DNA of 64,000 nucleotides from Microbulbifer taiwanensis (GTDB lineage Bacteria; Pseudomonadota; Gammaproteobacteria; Pseudomonadales; Cellvibrionaceae): NCBI RefSeq assembly GCF_014904815.1, contig NZ_JACZFR010000017.1, positions 1 to 64,000 on the forward strand, read 5' to 3'. Position 1 is the stretch's first letter. Each line of letters starts with the position of its first letter. Below, one piece after another: positions 8,721 to 17,950 of this stretch. The translations under genes and the position numbers were made by a program. The notes below the pieces were generated by a model. It saw only the letters and a program-made list of their open reading frames with translations, was not told the origin of the DNA and did no database searches.

Positions 8721-9887
8721 TTACTGGCGGCGCTCCAGGCGCAGCGCCACCAGCTCACCGTCGTCGGACAGTGCGAACAGCAGGTCGCCGTCCACCAGCA
8801 GCGGGATACGTATCCGGTCGCTATCGATGCGCTCACGGCCGACAAAGTGGCCGTTGCCCGGGTCCAGAATGTGCAGGTAACCCTCCAGGTCGCCCACTAC
8901 CACGACATCGCCGAAATAGGCCGGACCGCTCAGCTCGCGGCGCAGCAGTTCGTTGTTGCTCCAGACAATCTGGCCGTTGCCCACATTGTAGGCGTAGACA
9001 CTGCCTGAGGCATCGCTCAAGTATACATTGCCCGCGCCCACGGCCACGCTGTGGTGCGTAGAGGCATCCCGCGCCCAGAGGCCGCGGCCGTCTTCGCGGG
9101 ACAGGGCCACGGCGCGACCCTGGTAGCTGGCGGCAAAGACCAGGTCACCGCGCACCACCGGAGTGCCGTCGATATCCACCACCCGCTCCAGTTCTGCAGA
9201 GCCCTGGGGAATGGCGACGCGTTGCTCCCAGCGGGGCACGCCGTCGCGTGCGTCCAGCGCAATCAGTTTACCGTTGTCGAGGCCGGCGATCACAATGCCG
9301 CCGCTGATCACCGGTGCCGCGGTGCCGCGCAGGGTCAGCACCGGCAACACCGTACTGTGGCTCCAGCGCTCCTCACCACTGGCCGCGTCCAGGCCGATCA
9401 GCTTGCCGTCGACTGTCTGCAGCACGACCACACCCGCGCCGACCGCCGGTGCCGACACCACTTCGCCGGAGACCTGGTAGGTCCACAGCTCGCTGCCGTC
9501 ATTCAGGTCCAGCGCCACGGCGCGGCCGCGGTAGTCCGCCACCACGGCGATGCCGAGACCGACACCGACACCGCCGCTGATCTCGACGTCCAGCTCGGTC
9601 TTCCACTGGCGCTTGCCGGTAGTGCGGTCGAAGGCGAAGACATCGCCCTCGCTGTTGGCGGCCACCAGCTTGCCGGAGCCGATGGCGGGCTGCAGCATGG
9701 CATACAGTTTGGCGTCTATATCGCCGATTCCGGCGGACCAGACCTCTTTCAGGTCCACACTGGCGGTGATGTCCACCAATTCCACCGGATCCGTATCTTC
9801 CTTCTCTTCATTGGAGGCGCAGGCGGCCAGGACCACGGCCAGAGCCACGGCTGCCGCGCGTCCTGTTGCGCGGGAAATAAAACTCAT
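8721..9887 (-). CDS. bamB: Outer membrane protein assembly factor BamB (lipoprotein)
   Basis: A 388-residue beta-propeller lipoprotein of the BAM complex that helps insert outer membrane beta-barrels. The signal peptide ends in a lipobox (VVLAAC). The body consists of PQQ-like repeats such as GSELWTYQVSGEV, GEERWSHST and GRGLWARDAS, with the usual bamB order and length. The start codon overlaps the stop of yfgM in an ATGA arrangement, indicating translational coupling. Confidence 0.95.
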   Translation of the reverse strand: MSFISRATGRAAAVALAVVLAACASNEEKEDTDPVELVDITASVDLKEVWSAGIGDIDAKLYAMLQPAIGSGKLVAANSEGDVFAFDRTTGKRQWKTELDVEISGGVGVGLGIAVVADYRGRAVALDLNDGSELWTYQVSGEVVSAPAVGAGVVVLQTVDGKLIGLDAASGEERWSHSTVLPVLTLRGTAAPVISGGIVIAGLDNGKLIALDARDGVPRWEQRVAIPQGSAELERVVDIDGTPVVRGDLVFAASYQGRAVALSREDGRGLWARDASTHHSVAVGAGNVYLSDASGSVYAYNVGNGQIVWSNNELLRRELSGPAYFGDVVVVGDLEGYLHILDPGNGHFVGRERIDSDRIRIPLLVDGDLLFALSDDGELVALRLERRQ

Positions 9888-10618
9888 TGCTCGTCGCTCT
9901 CCTTGGGCTCTGTGTCTGTCGGCTGAGCACTCTGTTCGCCTTCGCTTTCGACTTCGGCGGATTCGGCCCCTGCCAGGCTTTCGGCCTTCAGGCGCAGCAG
10001 CTGGGCACTGCCCGACTGCTCCGGCAGCAGTTGCGCCAGCGCCTGCTGGTAAGCGGCGCGCGCGCCGGCTTCATCGCCCTTCTGCAGCAGGATATCGCCG
10101 CGGGTCTCCGCATAGAGGGCGGCGAAGGACGGCGGCACACTGCCCTCGAGCAGTTTCAGGGCCTCTTCCGGCTTGCCGCGCGCGGCCATCACCGACGCCA
10201 GGCGACGCTTGGCCAGCAGCTGCAGGGAGGTCTCGCCGGTATTGTCCAGCACCCACTGCAGTTCCTTTTCCGCGACTTCCAGATCGTTTTCCTGTGCCGC
10301 CAGTGCCGCCAGGCGCAGGGAGGCCTGGCTGGCGTAGATGCGCTTGGCGAAGTCATCTTTCAGCTGCTGCCCAATGCTCTTGGCCGTGGTCAGCTGCTTG
10401 TTGTCCGGCTGTCCGTCGTTGGCGGATACCGCCTCGACAAACCCCTGGTACAGGTTGGAGGCCTCCTCGGCCTGGCCGCGCTCGGCATTTTGCCACCACT
10501 GGTAACCAAAGTAGCCGGCCAGTGCCAGCACTATGCCGGTCACAATGCCCTTGCCGTTCTCCGCCCACCAGCGTTTCAGCGTTTCTATTTGTTCTTGTTC
10601 GGTAATGTGGTCAGCCAT
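9884..10618 (-). CDS. yfgM: YfgM family periplasmic chaperone (TPR, single TM anchor)
   Basis: A 244-residue protein with an N-terminal cytosolic stretch (MADHITEQEQIETLKRWWAE) and one membrane helix (IVTGIVLALAGYFGYQWW). A periplasmic TPR-like domain follows, with repeats around RIYASQASLRLAALAAQE, LLAKRRLASVMAARGKPEEAL and GDEAGARAAYQQAL. YfgM associates with the Sec translocon/PpiD and lies between hisS and bamB in most gammaproteobacteria, as here. The acidic C-terminal tail is low-complexity. Confidence 0.92.
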   Translation of the reverse strand: MADHITEQEQIETLKRWWAENGKGIVTGIVLALAGYFGYQWWQNAERGQAEEASNLYQGFVEAVSANDGQPDNKQLTTAKSIGQQLKDDFAKRIYASQASLRLAALAAQENDLEVAEKELQWVLDNTGETSLQLLAKRRLASVMAARGKPEEALKLLEGSVPPSFAALYAETRGDILLQKGDEAGARAAYQQALAQLLPEQSGSAQLLRLKAESLAGAESAEVESEGEQSAQPTDTEPKESDEQ

Positions 10619-10659
10619 CGAGTGGTTCGCCTTTCCTGTAATTTCTTAGATTTTTCTTT

Positions 10660-10786
10660 GTAGGAGCGGCCCATGGCCGATTTCATGCTCCTTGCACAAT
10701 CGGCATTCCCGCCATCCATAGCGGTCGCCGCGATCGGACTCTATCGTCTACAGGTAGATCGATCGCGGCCATGGGCCGCTCCTACA
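10660..10786. repeat. Inverted repeat, GTAGGAGCGGCC type
   Basis: TGTAGGAGCGGCCCATGG (10660-10677) is perfectly complementary to CCATGGGCCGCTCCTACA (10769-10786). The loop holds CCGCCATCCATAGCGG and a GATCGATCGCGG block. It lies between yfgM and hisS. Confidence 0.8.
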
Positions 10787-10797
10787 GGGTTCTTTAC

Positions 10798-12060
10798 TTA
10801 GCCCTGCAGCAATGCGGGCAGTTCGGCCAGTGCGACTGTCTGCTGCGGCGCCTCGGCGCGCAGGTATTTGACCGTCACCTGCCCCGCCGCGGCCTCATCC
10901 TCGCCGATGATCAGCGCGAAATCGGCGCCGCTCTTGTCCGCCTTCTTCATCTGGCTCTTGAAGCTGCCGCCGCCCATATGGGTCTGCAGGCGCAGCCAGG
11001 GCAGTTGGTCGCGCAGCTGTTCCGCCGCGGCCAAAGCCGCCGATTGTACCTCACCTACGGCCACCAGGTAGGCATCCACCTGCTGATCCAGCGCCTCGGG
11101 CAGGGCATCGAGGGTCTCCAGCATCAGCACCAGTCGCTCGACGCCGAGGCCGAAGCCCACTGCCGGGGTCGGCTTGCCACCCATTTGCTCCACCAGGCCG
11201 TCGTAGCGGCCGCCGGCACAGACGGTACCCTGGGCGCCGAGGCTGTCGGTGACCCACTCGAACACCGTCTTGCCGTAGTAGTCGAGACCGCGCACCAGCC
11301 TGGCGTTGATCTCGTAGGCCACGCCGGCCACGTCCAGCAATTCACGCAGCTGGGCGAAATGGGCCTCAGATTCCTCGTCGAGGAAGTCCAGTAGACAGGG
11401 CGCACCGGCCAGCAGTTCCTGGGTCTGGGCGTTTTTGCTGTCGAGAATACGCAGCGGGTTGCGCTCCAGGCGGCGCTGGCTGTCTTCGTCCAACTGCTCG
11501 CGGCGCGCGCTCAGGTAGTCCACCAGCGCATCGCGGTAGGCCTGGCGGCTGGCGCTGTTACCGAGCGAGTTCAGTTGCAGCGTCACATGCTCGCTGATAC
11601 CCAGCTGGCGCCACAGGCGCGCGGTCATGATCAGGATTTCCGCATCGATATCCGGCCCGTCGATGCCAAACACCTCGACACCGAACTGGTGGAACTGGCG
11701 CAGGCGGCCCTTCTGCGGCCGCTCGTAGCGGAACATGGGGCCGAAATACCACAGGCGCTGGGGCTGGATCAGCAGGTTGTTCTGGATGGCCGCGCGCACG
11801 GTACCGGCGGTGCCCTCCGGGCGCAGGGTTACGCTGTCACCGCTCTTGTCGTCGAAGGTGTACATTTCCTTTTCGACGATATCCGTGGCCTCACCGACGG
11901 CGCGGCTGAACAGCTGGGTCGCCTCCAGGTAGGGAGTGCGGATCTCGCTGTAGCCGTAGCGGGCGAAGAGCTCGCTCAGGGTGGATTCCACATACTGCCA
12001 CACCGGGGACTGGTCCGGCAGCAGGTCGTTCATGCCGCGTATGGCGCGAAGCTGTTTCAA
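10798..12060 (-). CDS. hisS: Histidyl-tRNA synthetase
   Basis: A 420-residue class II aminoacyl-tRNA synthetase charging tRNA-His. Class II motif 2 is visible ([25 protein letters not shown]). The HisRS-specific histidine-binding segments [15 protein letters not shown] and [30 protein letters not shown] follow. A C-terminal anticodon-binding domain ends the protein. The N-terminal [17 protein letters not shown] is typical. Length is normal. Confidence 0.97.
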   Translation of the reverse strand: MKQLRAIRGMNDLLPDQSPVWQYVESTLSELFARYGYSEIRTPYLEATQLFSRAVGEATDIVEKEMYTFDDKSGDSVTLRPEGTAGTVRAAIQNNLLIQPQRLWYFGPMFRYERPQKGRLRQFHQFGVEVFGIDGPDIDAEILIMTARLWRQLGISEHVTLQLNSLGNSASRQAYRDALVDYLSARREQLDEDSQRRLERNPLRILDSKNAQTQELLAGAPCLLDFLDEESEAHFAQLRELLDVAGVAYEINARLVRGLDYYGKTVFEWVTDSLGAQGTVCAGGRYDGLVEQMGGKPTPAVGFGLGVERLVLMLETLDALPEALDQQVDAYLVAVGEVQSAALAAAEQLRDQLPWLRLQTHMGGGSFKSQMKKADKSGADFALIIGEDEAAAGQVTVKYLRAEAPQQTVALAELPALLQG

Positions 12061-12102
12061 CGCTGTTCCTTACTAATTCACTCGAGTTTATTCAGTGTTT
12101 TT

Positions 12103-12186
12103 GTAGGAGCGGCGGGGCGGCCATCCGCCCATGGCCGCGATCAGGGGTTGTTTCAAACTCCGATCGCGGCCATGGGCCGCTCCTAC
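12103..12186. repeat. Inverted repeat, GTAGGAGCGGC type
   Basis: GTAGGAGCGGC (12103-12113) pairs with GCCGCTCCTAC (12176-12186). The inner arms CATGGCCGCGATC and GATCGCGGCCATG also pair. It lies between hisS and ispG and is the third copy of this family in the window. Confidence 0.8.
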
Positions 12187-12203
12187 GGGGGAAGACTTCC
12201 CCA

Positions 12204-13316
12204 CTACGCCTTGGCGATGATGTCCGCCTCGCGCTCCGCCTTGGCCGCGGCCTTCTCGCGAATCAGGCGCTCCAGGTCCTCGACCAGGTTTTCGTTGGTG
12301 AACTTGCGGTCCGGCTGGCCATCCACGTAGATCGCATGACTGGGAGTCCCGCCGGCGAGACCGATATCCGCTTCCTTCGCTTCACCGGGACCATTGACGA
12401 TGCAGCCAATCACCGCCACATCCAGCGGCGTAGTGATATCCTCGAGGCGCGCCTCCAGCTCGTTCATGGTTTTCACCACATCGAAGTTCTGTCGCGAGCA
12501 GCTGGGGCAGGCAATAAAGTTGATGCCCTTGGTGCGCAGGCGCAGGCTCTTGAGCAGGTCCCAGCCCACCTTCACCTCTTCCACCGGATCCGCGGCCAGG
12601 GACACGCGCAGTGTATCGCCAATGCCATCCAGCAACAGGGCGCCGAGGCCTATGGCGGATTTGACCGTACCGGCGCGCAGGCCGCCGGCCTCGGTGATAC
12701 CCAGGTGCAGTGGCTGCTCAATCTGGCTTGCCAGCTTGCGGTAGGCGGCGGTGGCCATAAAAATATCGGAGGCCTTGACGCTCACCTTGAAATTCTGGAA
12801 ATCCAGGCCGTCGAGTATCTCCACATGGCGCAGGGCAGACTCCACCAGCGCATCCGGGGTCGGCTCCCCGTATTTTTTCTGCAGGTCTTTTTCCAGGGAT
12901 CCGGCGTTGACGCCGATACGAATCGGGATATTCAGGTCGCGGGCCTTGTCCACCACCGCGCGGATACGTTTCTCGCGGCCGATATTGCCCGGGTTGATAC
13001 GCAGGCAGTCGACACCCAGGTCGGCGACACGCAGGGCGATTCGGTAGTCGAAGTGGATATCCGCCACCAACGGCACGCTCACCTGCTTCCTGATCTCGCC
13101 GAAGGCCTCGGCCGCGTCCATGCTCGGCACGGATACGCGCACTATGTCCGCGCCGGCCTGCTGCAGGCGCTGCACCTGATCCACGGTGGCGGCCACATCG
13201 CAGGTATCCGTATTAGTCATACTCTGCACCGAAATCGGCGCACCGCCACCGACGGGCACATCGCCCACCATAATCTGGCGCGACACGCGGCGGACAATGG
13301 GAGAGGTGAATTGCAT
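12204..13316 (-). CDS. ispG: 4-hydroxy-3-methylbut-2-en-1-yl diphosphate synthase (flavodoxin)
   Basis: A 370-residue 4Fe-4S enzyme of the MEP isoprenoid pathway, converting MEcPP to HMBPP. It has an N-terminal TIM barrel ([42 protein letters not shown]). The C-terminal cluster-binding segment has Cys in ACPSCSRQ and [10 protein letters not shown], with the conserved Glu after the third Cys. Its product depends on the Fe-S assembly genes encoded upstream in the same block. Confidence 0.97.
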   Translation of the reverse strand: MQFTSPIVRRVSRQIMVGDVPVGGGAPISVQSMTNTDTCDVAATVDQVQRLQQAGADIVRVSVPSMDAAEAFGEIRKQVSVPLVADIHFDYRIALRVADLGVDCLRINPGNIGREKRIRAVVDKARDLNIPIRIGVNAGSLEKDLQKKYGEPTPDALVESALRHVEILDGLDFQNFKVSVKASDIFMATAAYRKLASQIEQPLHLGITEAGGLRAGTVKSAIGLGALLLDGIGDTLRVSLAADPVEEVKVGWDLLKSLRLRTKGINFIACPSCSRQNFDVVKTMNELEARLEDITTPLDVAVIGCIVNGPGEAKEADIGLAGGTPSHAIYVDGQPDRKFTNENLVEDLERLIREKAAAKAEREADIIAKA

Positions 13317-13363
13317 AAAACTGACCTGGTGGTTTCGGCTGTCTTAAAACAGGGAGGGGATTA

Positions 13364-13465
13364 TAAATGCGGAATGCGGAATGATGAATGCGGAAAGCTC
13401 AAATCGTAGCCAAAGAGGCCAATTTACTGACTATTCCGCACTCCGAATTCATCATTCCGCATTAA
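13364..13465. repeat. TGCGGAATG-type repeat, copy 1 (rodZ-ispG)
   Basis: It begins with AATGCGGAATGCGGAATGAT and ends with the inverted form ATTCATCATTCCGCATTAAT. The right end covers the rodZ stop codon (TAA on the minus strand followed by TGCGGAATGATG). Copies 2 and 3 are at 23157-23319 and 53041-53193. Confidence 0.75.
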
Positions 13466-14493
13466 TTACCAACCGTCAGGCGGCGGGTGCGGCGGCTGCC
13501 GATGGGATCGCTGTCCACAAGCTCACCCCGATAGCGTACCCGGGTGCCGCTGGCATTGCCGAGCATCAGCTGGAACGGCGGCTGACCGGTCAGCGAGGCC
13601 TCGCTGCCGGCGGGCTGCACCTTGGCCATCAGCACGCTGCCGCTGGCATCCTTGACCTCGACCCAGGAATCCTCATCAAAGCTGAGCTGCAATACCTCCA
13701 CAGCGGCCCCCTCGACAACTGCAGTTTCTGCCTCGGCCGGCGCTGAACCCTCAGTTGCCGGCTCCACCTGGCTGGTCACGGGAGACGGCTCCAGCTCCGC
13801 CGGCCCGGCAGCGATTGACGCCTCTTCCGCAGGGAACTCGGAGACTTCGAACCCCGCCTCGGCGGCGTCTTCCGGCGCCGGGAGTGCGGCCTCTGCGACC
13901 TGCTCGAATGCCACTGCTTCCTCAGCCGGCGCTTCTACTGCGCCGCCTCCCGCAAGTGACTGCTCTGCAGCAATACCACTTTGCGCCTCACTGCCGAATG
14001 CTGCTATTTGCGCTTCCTCAACCGGGGGCTTTTCAGCGATTACCAGCGGCGGCATCGCATCGCGCCCGTGCATCCACCAGAAGACGCCGCCGACGACCAG
14101 CAGTGGTAGCAGGGCCAGCCCTTTAAAGCTGCGTTTGCGCTCCTGCACCACCGGACCGCGGCTGACGTGAGCGAGGATCTCGCGGCTCTCTTCCTCGGCA
14201 CCGCAGTAGCCGGCGTAAGCCTGAAGCACCGGCTCCGCATTTATACCCAGCTCCTTGCAGGCATTGCGGATATAGCCGCGCACATAGAGGGAACCCGGCA
14301 GGCAATCGTATTCGTCGCGCTCGAGCAGCTCGAGCTTGTTGCCAATCATGCACAGGCGACGGGACAGCTCCTCGCGACTGAGACCGGCTGCCTCCCGGGC
14401 ACGCCGCAGCTGGCTGCCGGGGGAGGCGTCCTGGGACTGCCCGGTGGCTTCTTCTGTGCGCTCTGCTTCGATTTCGGAGAGGTTATCCGTCAT
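13462..14493 (-). CDS. rodZ: Cytoskeleton protein RodZ
   Basis: A 343-residue bitopic membrane protein that couples MreB to the cell-wall synthesis machinery. The cytosolic N-terminus has a Cro/CI-like helix-turn-helix (GSQLRRAREAAGLSREELSRRLCM... LYVRGYIRNACKELGI). One membrane helix follows (LALLPLLVVGGVFWWM), then a long Ala/Glu/Pro-rich linker. The C-terminal DUF4115 beta domain (VLQLSFDEDSWVEVKDASGSVL) is typical. It overlaps pilF by 11 bp. Confidence 0.93.
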   Translation of the reverse strand: MTDNLSEIEAERTEEATGQSQDASPGSQLRRAREAAGLSREELSRRLCMIGNKLELLERDEYDCLPGSLYVRGYIRNACKELGINAEPVLQAYAGYCGAEEESREILAHVSRGPVVQERKRSFKGLALLPLLVVGGVFWWMHGRDAMPPLVIAEKPPVEEAQIAAFGSEAQSGIAAEQSLAGGGAVEAPAEEAVAFEQVAEAALPAPEDAAEAGFEVSEFPAEEASIAAGPAELEPSPVTSQVEPATEGSAPAEAETAVVEGAAVEVLQLSFDEDSWVEVKDASGSVLMAKVQPAGSEASLTGQPPFQLMLGNASGTRVRYRGELVDSDPIGSRRTRRLTVGN

Positions 14494-15277
14494 TGGCCAT
14501 CATCTTTTGGTACTTCAGCGTTTCTGCCGAATAGGGGTAAAGGTTTTTCAGCGCCAGGGCGTAGCTCCGTTCCTTGTCCCGATTGCCAAAGATTTTCTCG
14601 ATGCGGATACCCAGCCACAGGGACTGGGGTATCTGCCGGTTTTCAGCACTGTATCTGTCCAGGTAGTGCTTCGCCTGTGGATAGTCACCGGCGTTGAATT
14701 TGAGTTCCGCCAGTTCCAGCAGCGCCTGCGGCAGGTCGGCGTCCAGCGCCAGGGCGCGGGTATACGCCTGCTCCGCCTCCTCGACCTTACCGAGCTTGAC
14801 TGCAGTGCGGCCGTAGTTGGCCAGGGCGTAGGAGCGGCGGTTGTAGGTCAGGTCCTGGGAAGCGCGCTCAAACTGCTCCAGGGCCTCTTCGTAGCGCTCC
14901 TGCTGGTAGAGGAATACACCGTAGTTGGTGCGCGCCATAGAGAAGCCGCTGTCGTAGCGCAGGGCCTTCTTGAAGTGGGATTCGGCCACGGCCATCTCGC
15001 CGTCCGTCTGGTATAGCAGGGCCAGGCCGTGGTGGGCGAGCGGGTTTTTTTTGCCCAGCTCCAGCGCCTTGTTGAAGTGCTGGCGCGCGGCCTCGCGGTT
15101 GCTGCCATCCTGCAGATAGCGCAACCCCAGCTGCACGTGCGTCTGCAGCGCTTTTTGCAGGTCAATTTCCTGCTTCGGCGGCATGCCGGTGGTTACACAA
15201 CCACTCAGCCACACCGAGAGAATCAACCCCACAAGAGGCAGGGAAAGACGTTTCGCCAACACAACATCACCTGTCAT
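14483..15277 (-). CDS. pilF: Type IV pilus biogenesis/stability lipoprotein PilF (PilW)
   Basis: A 264-residue outer membrane lipoprotein that pilots assembly of the PilQ secretin. The signal peptide ends in the lipobox LSGC. TPR repeats follow (LGLRYLQDGSNREAARQHFNKAL, PLAHHGLALLYQTDGEMAVAESHFKKAL, YGVFLYQQERYEEALEQFERA, and so on). The position between rlmN and rodZ is conserved in gammaproteobacteria. No other pilus genes are in the window. Confidence 0.92.
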   Translation of the reverse strand: MTGDVVLAKRLSLPLVGLILSVWLSGCVTTGMPPKQEIDLQKALQTHVQLGLRYLQDGSNREAARQHFNKALELGKKNPLAHHGLALLYQTDGEMAVAESHFKKALRYDSGFSMARTNYGVFLYQQERYEEALEQFERASQDLTYNRRSYALANYGRTAVKLGKVEEAEQAYTRALALDADLPQALLELAELKFNAGDYPQAKHYLDRYSAENRQIPQSLWLGIRIEKIFGNRDKERSYALALKNLYPYSAETLKYQKMMANDG

Positions 15278-15310
15278 TTTTATGTTCCGTCCCGGTGATG
15301 CCTCCCGACA

Positions 15311-16462
15311 TCACCCGACGATACGCACCGGGCTCTCAATATCGCCATCGCCACGGCGCTCGGCATTGCGGTAACGTTCGGAGCGGCGCGTGCGATCGTT
15401 GACACTGCCGGCCAGCTGGCCGCAGGCCGCGGCGATATCGTCGCCACGGGTGGTACGCACGGTTACGGTATAGCCTTTGTCCAACAAAATCTGTTGAAAG
15501 CGTCGCAAAGCGTTGTTGCTCACCCGCTGGTAGTCGGACAACTCGAACGGATTGAAGGGTATCAGATTTATCTTTACAGGCACATCGCGCAGCAGTTCGG
15601 CCAGCTGCTCGGCGTGCTCCGGGCGGTCGTTGACCTCCCGCATCAATGTGTACTCGATAGTCATCTTGCGATGCGTATCCGGCATACGCTCGATATAGCG
15701 CTTGGCCGAGTCCAGCAGTACAGCGATCGGGTACTTCCTGTTGATCGGCACCAGCTGGTTGCGCAGCTCGTCGTTGGGCGCGTGCAGGGAAATGGCCAGG
15801 CTCACGTCGGTCACGTCCGCCAGGCGATCCAGGGCCGGCACAACGCCGGAAGTGGACAATGTAACCCTGCGCTTGGAGATGCCGTAGGCATTGTCTTCCA
15901 TCATCAGGTTCATGGCGTCGACCACATTGTCGAAGTTGAGCAATGGCTCACCCATACCCATCATCACCACATTGGTCACCTTGCGCGGGCCTTTCGGCTC
16001 CAGCTGGCCGAAGGATTTACAGGCGATCCACACCTGGCCGATGATCTCTGCCGCGGTCAGGTCGCGGTTGAAGCCCTGCTTGCCAGTGGCACAGAAGCTG
16101 CAGTCCAGGGAGCAGCCCACCTGGGAGGAGACACACAGGGTGCCGCGGTCGCCGTCGGGGATATAGACAGTCTCGACGGCGTTGGCGCCCTCGACCTGAA
16201 TCAGCCACTTGCGCGTGCCGTCGGCGGAATCCCACTGACCCAGCACTTCCGGCGCGCGTATCTCGGCGACTTCCGCCAGCTTCTGGCGCAGGGCCTTGCT
16301 GACATTGGTCATCTGCTCGAAATCGTCGACCCCGTTCTGGTGAATCCACTTAAGCACCTGCACGGCGCGGAAACGCTTCTCGCCCAGCGATTCGAAGAAC
16401 GCGGCCAGCTTGTCGACGGACAGGCCGAGCAGGTTGGTTTTGGCGGTTTCTGTAGTGCTCAT
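15311..16462 (-). CDS. rlmN: Dual-specificity 23S rRNA / tRNA adenine-C2 methyltransferase RlmN
   Basis: A 383-residue radical SAM enzyme that methylates A2503 of 23S rRNA and A37 of some tRNAs. The radical SAM cluster motif is [15 protein letters not shown]. Other blocks are [31 protein letters not shown] and LIPFNPF. The Cys near the end (AAACGQL) fits the methyl-carrying Cys. The ATG at MSTTETAK is chosen because a GAGGTAA Shine-Dalgarno sits 8 nt before it. A GTG seven codons upstream lacks one. Confidence 0.96.
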   Translation of the reverse strand: MSTTETAKTNLLGLSVDKLAAFFESLGEKRFRAVQVLKWIHQNGVDDFEQMTNVSKALRQKLAEVAEIRAPEVLGQWDSADGTRKWLIQVEGANAVETVYIPDGDRGTLCVSSQVGCSLDCSFCATGKQGFNRDLTAAEIIGQVWIACKSFGQLEPKGPRKVTNVVMMGMGEPLLNFDNVVDAMNLMMEDNAYGISKRRVTLSTSGVVPALDRLADVTDVSLAISLHAPNDELRNQLVPINRKYPIAVLLDSAKRYIERMPDTHRKMTIEYTLMREVNDRPEHAEQLAELLRDVPVKINLIPFNPFELSDYQRVSNNALRRFQQILLDKGYTVTVRTTRGDDIAAACGQLAGSVNDRTRRSERYRNAERRGDGDIESPVRIVG

Positions 16463-16532
16463 GGATTCGTTACCTCGGGCCACTAAGGCTCATTGTACCG
16501 GCGACTATAAGTGAGCGCCGGAGCAGCCCTGC

Positions 16533-16628
16533 TGCCGGGGGAGGTTTACGGGACACGCCGTGAATCCATCCCTGGAGGCTTGTCGGCCGGGTCCCTCCGG
16601 CCGACAGTCCCGCAAACCTCCCCCGGCA
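16533..16628. repeat. Long inverted repeat between ndk and rlmN
   Basis: Arms of 22 bp (16533-16554 and 16607-16628, one mismatch; core GGGGGAGGTTTACGGGAC) flank a 52-bp loop. The loop contains a second palindrome, TGTCGGCCGG / CCGGCCGACA (16581-16606). No U-run follows on either strand, so it is not a standard intrinsic terminator. Confidence 0.7.
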
Positions 16629-16692
16629 TCAGGGCCTTCGCTTCAAGCTCATTACTTCTTAATAAGCCGAGCTTGGCGCCTGCCCTACTTGA

Positions 16693-17121
16693 TTAGCTGC
16701 GCGGGCAGATCTCGTCGTCGGCAAAGAAGTAGCTCACTTCACGCGCGGCGGATTCGGCGGAGTCGGAACCGTGTACCGCATTGGCGTCGATGCTCTGGGC
16801 GAAGTCGGCGCGGATGGTGCCGGCAGCGGCTTCCTGCGGGTTGGTGGCACCCATCAGGTCGCGGTTGGCCAGGATGGCGTTCTCGCCTTCCAGAACCTGG
16901 ACCACAACGGGACCGGAAGTCATGAAGTCCACCAGGTCTTTAAAGAAGGGGCGCTCCTTGTGCTCGGCGTAGAAGCCCTCGGCCTTCTCGCGGGACAGCT
17001 GCTGCATTTTCATGGCAACGATACGCAGGCCGGCTTTTTCGAAGCGGCTTTCGATTTCGCCGATCACATTCTTGGCTACTGCGTCCGGCTTGATGATGGA
17101 AAGGGTGCGTTCCAGGGCCAT
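16693..17121 (-). CDS. ndk: Nucleoside diphosphate kinase
   Basis: A 142-residue enzyme transferring gamma-phosphate between NTPs and NDPs. The phosphohistidine is in NAVHGSDS, and the family blocks [16 protein letters not shown] and [23 protein letters not shown] are present. The start at [14 protein letters not shown] has an upstream GGAG. A longer frame (28 extra codons) does not match the family and is rejected. It follows iscX, as in other gammaproteobacteria. Confidence 0.97.
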   Translation of the reverse strand: MALERTLSIIKPDAVAKNVIGEIESRFEKAGLRIVAMKMQQLSREKAEGFYAEHKERPFFKDLVDFMTSGPVVVQVLEGENAILANRDLMGATNPQEAAAGTIRADFAQSIDANAVHGSDSAESAAREVSYFFADDEICPRS

Positions 17122-17160
17122 GTTTTTCTCCAATTTCAGTGTTTTAAACTTGCCAATACA

Positions 17161-17190
17161 GGAAGAGCAACCACTATCAGTTGCTCTTCC
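17161..17190. other. Perfect 11-bp hairpin between iscX and ndk
   Basis: GGAAGAGCAAC, an 8-nt loop, then GTTGCTCTTCC. It sits in the 5' leader of ndk. It lacks a clear T-run, so it may be an attenuator, a processing site or a weak terminator of the isc operon. Confidence 0.55.
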
Positions 17191-17242
17191 CCGGTGTTCA
17201 TGCATCGCTCAATATTTGAGCAGCGCCTGTTCAGGCGGGCGG

Positions 17243-17248
17243 ATTATA
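17243..17248 (-). promoter_or_regulatory. Possible -10 element (TATAAT) for ndk
   Basis: On the minus strand a perfect TATAAT lies about 120 nt upstream of the ndk ATG, within GCGTATAATCCG. No good -35 box was found at the right distance, so this is tentative. Confidence 0.35.
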
Positions 17249-17289
17249 CGCGTTACTGCATGAAGTTTGTACTGTTTCCGCCCGTCCCC

Positions 17290-17484
17290 TTACTCGGCTT
17301 CCTCGATCCAGGCGGCCTGAATCGCCTCGAGAATCTTTTCACCACAGCGGTTCGGATCGTCGTCAAAACCGGGCAGTTCCATCACCCAGTTGCGCAGATC
17401 GACGAAGTTGACTGTCAGCGGATCCACGTCCGGGCGCGTTTCCACCAGCTCTATGGCGATATCGTTAATGTCCGTCCATTTCAT
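17290..17484 (-). CDS. iscX: Fe-S assembly protein IscX
   Basis: A 64-residue acidic protein typical of IscX (YfhJ), a small regulator of IscS activity and possible iron donor. The pattern WTDINDIAIELVE... PDVDPLTVNFVDLRNWV and the Asp/Glu-rich end are characteristic. It is the last gene of the isc cluster, 33 bp after fdx. Confidence 0.93.
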   Translation of the reverse strand: MKWTDINDIAIELVETRPDVDPLTVNFVDLRNWVMELPGFDDDPNRCGEKILEAIQAAWIEEAE

Positions 17485-17517
17485 TATTGCTTCTCCGCAG
17501 AATTCGTGACCAACCCG

Positions 17518-17856
17518 TCAGTGCTTTTCCGATACCTGGTTGATGGTGTATTTAGGGATTTCGACCACCAGGTCTTCGTCGTCCACGATTGCCTGGCAGG
17601 AAAGGCGGGATTCCGGCTCCAGGCCCCAGGCCTTGTCCAGCAGATCCTCCTCCAACTCATCCGGCTCCTCCAGGGAGTCGAAACCCTCGCGCACTATCAC
17701 GTGACAGGTAGTACAGGCACAGGACTTCTCGCAGGCGTGCTCGATGTCGATACCGTGCGCCAGCGCCGCGTCGCAGACGCTGACACCCGGCTCGGCCTCT
17801 ACCACCTTGCCCTCGGGGCAGATCTCGGCGTGGGGTAAAAATACAATCTTTGGCAT
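17518..17856 (-). CDS. fdx: ISC-type [2Fe-2S] ferredoxin
   Basis: A 112-residue ferredoxin giving electrons for Fe-S cluster assembly. The cluster ligands are Cys42, Cys48, Cys51 (ACEKSCACTTC) and Cys87 (RLSCQAI), the same positions as in E. coli Fdx. It is separated from hscA by 94 bp that contain REP-like repeats. Confidence 0.95.
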   Translation of the reverse strand: MPKIVFLPHAEICPEGKVVEAEPGVSVCDAALAHGIDIEHACEKSCACTTCHVIVREGFDSLEEPDELEEDLLDKAWGLEPESRLSCQAIVDDEDLVVEIPKYTINQVSEKH

Positions 17857-17886
17857 GGGTCAGTGACTCTCCAGTGGTCCGGAACA

Positions 17887-17945
17887 CCGAGCCCCAGCTC
17901 GGCACCCTCTCCCTATCCCCTCCCCCGCAAGCGGACGAGGGAATC
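17887..17945. repeat. REP-like repeats between hscA and fdx
   Basis: CCGAGCCCCAGCTCGGCA (17887-17904) is followed by the C-rich palindrome CCCTCCCCCGCAAGCGGACG type (about 17917-17943). The first unit recurs at 25047-25064. Confidence 0.65.
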
Positions 17946-17950
17946 GGGGG

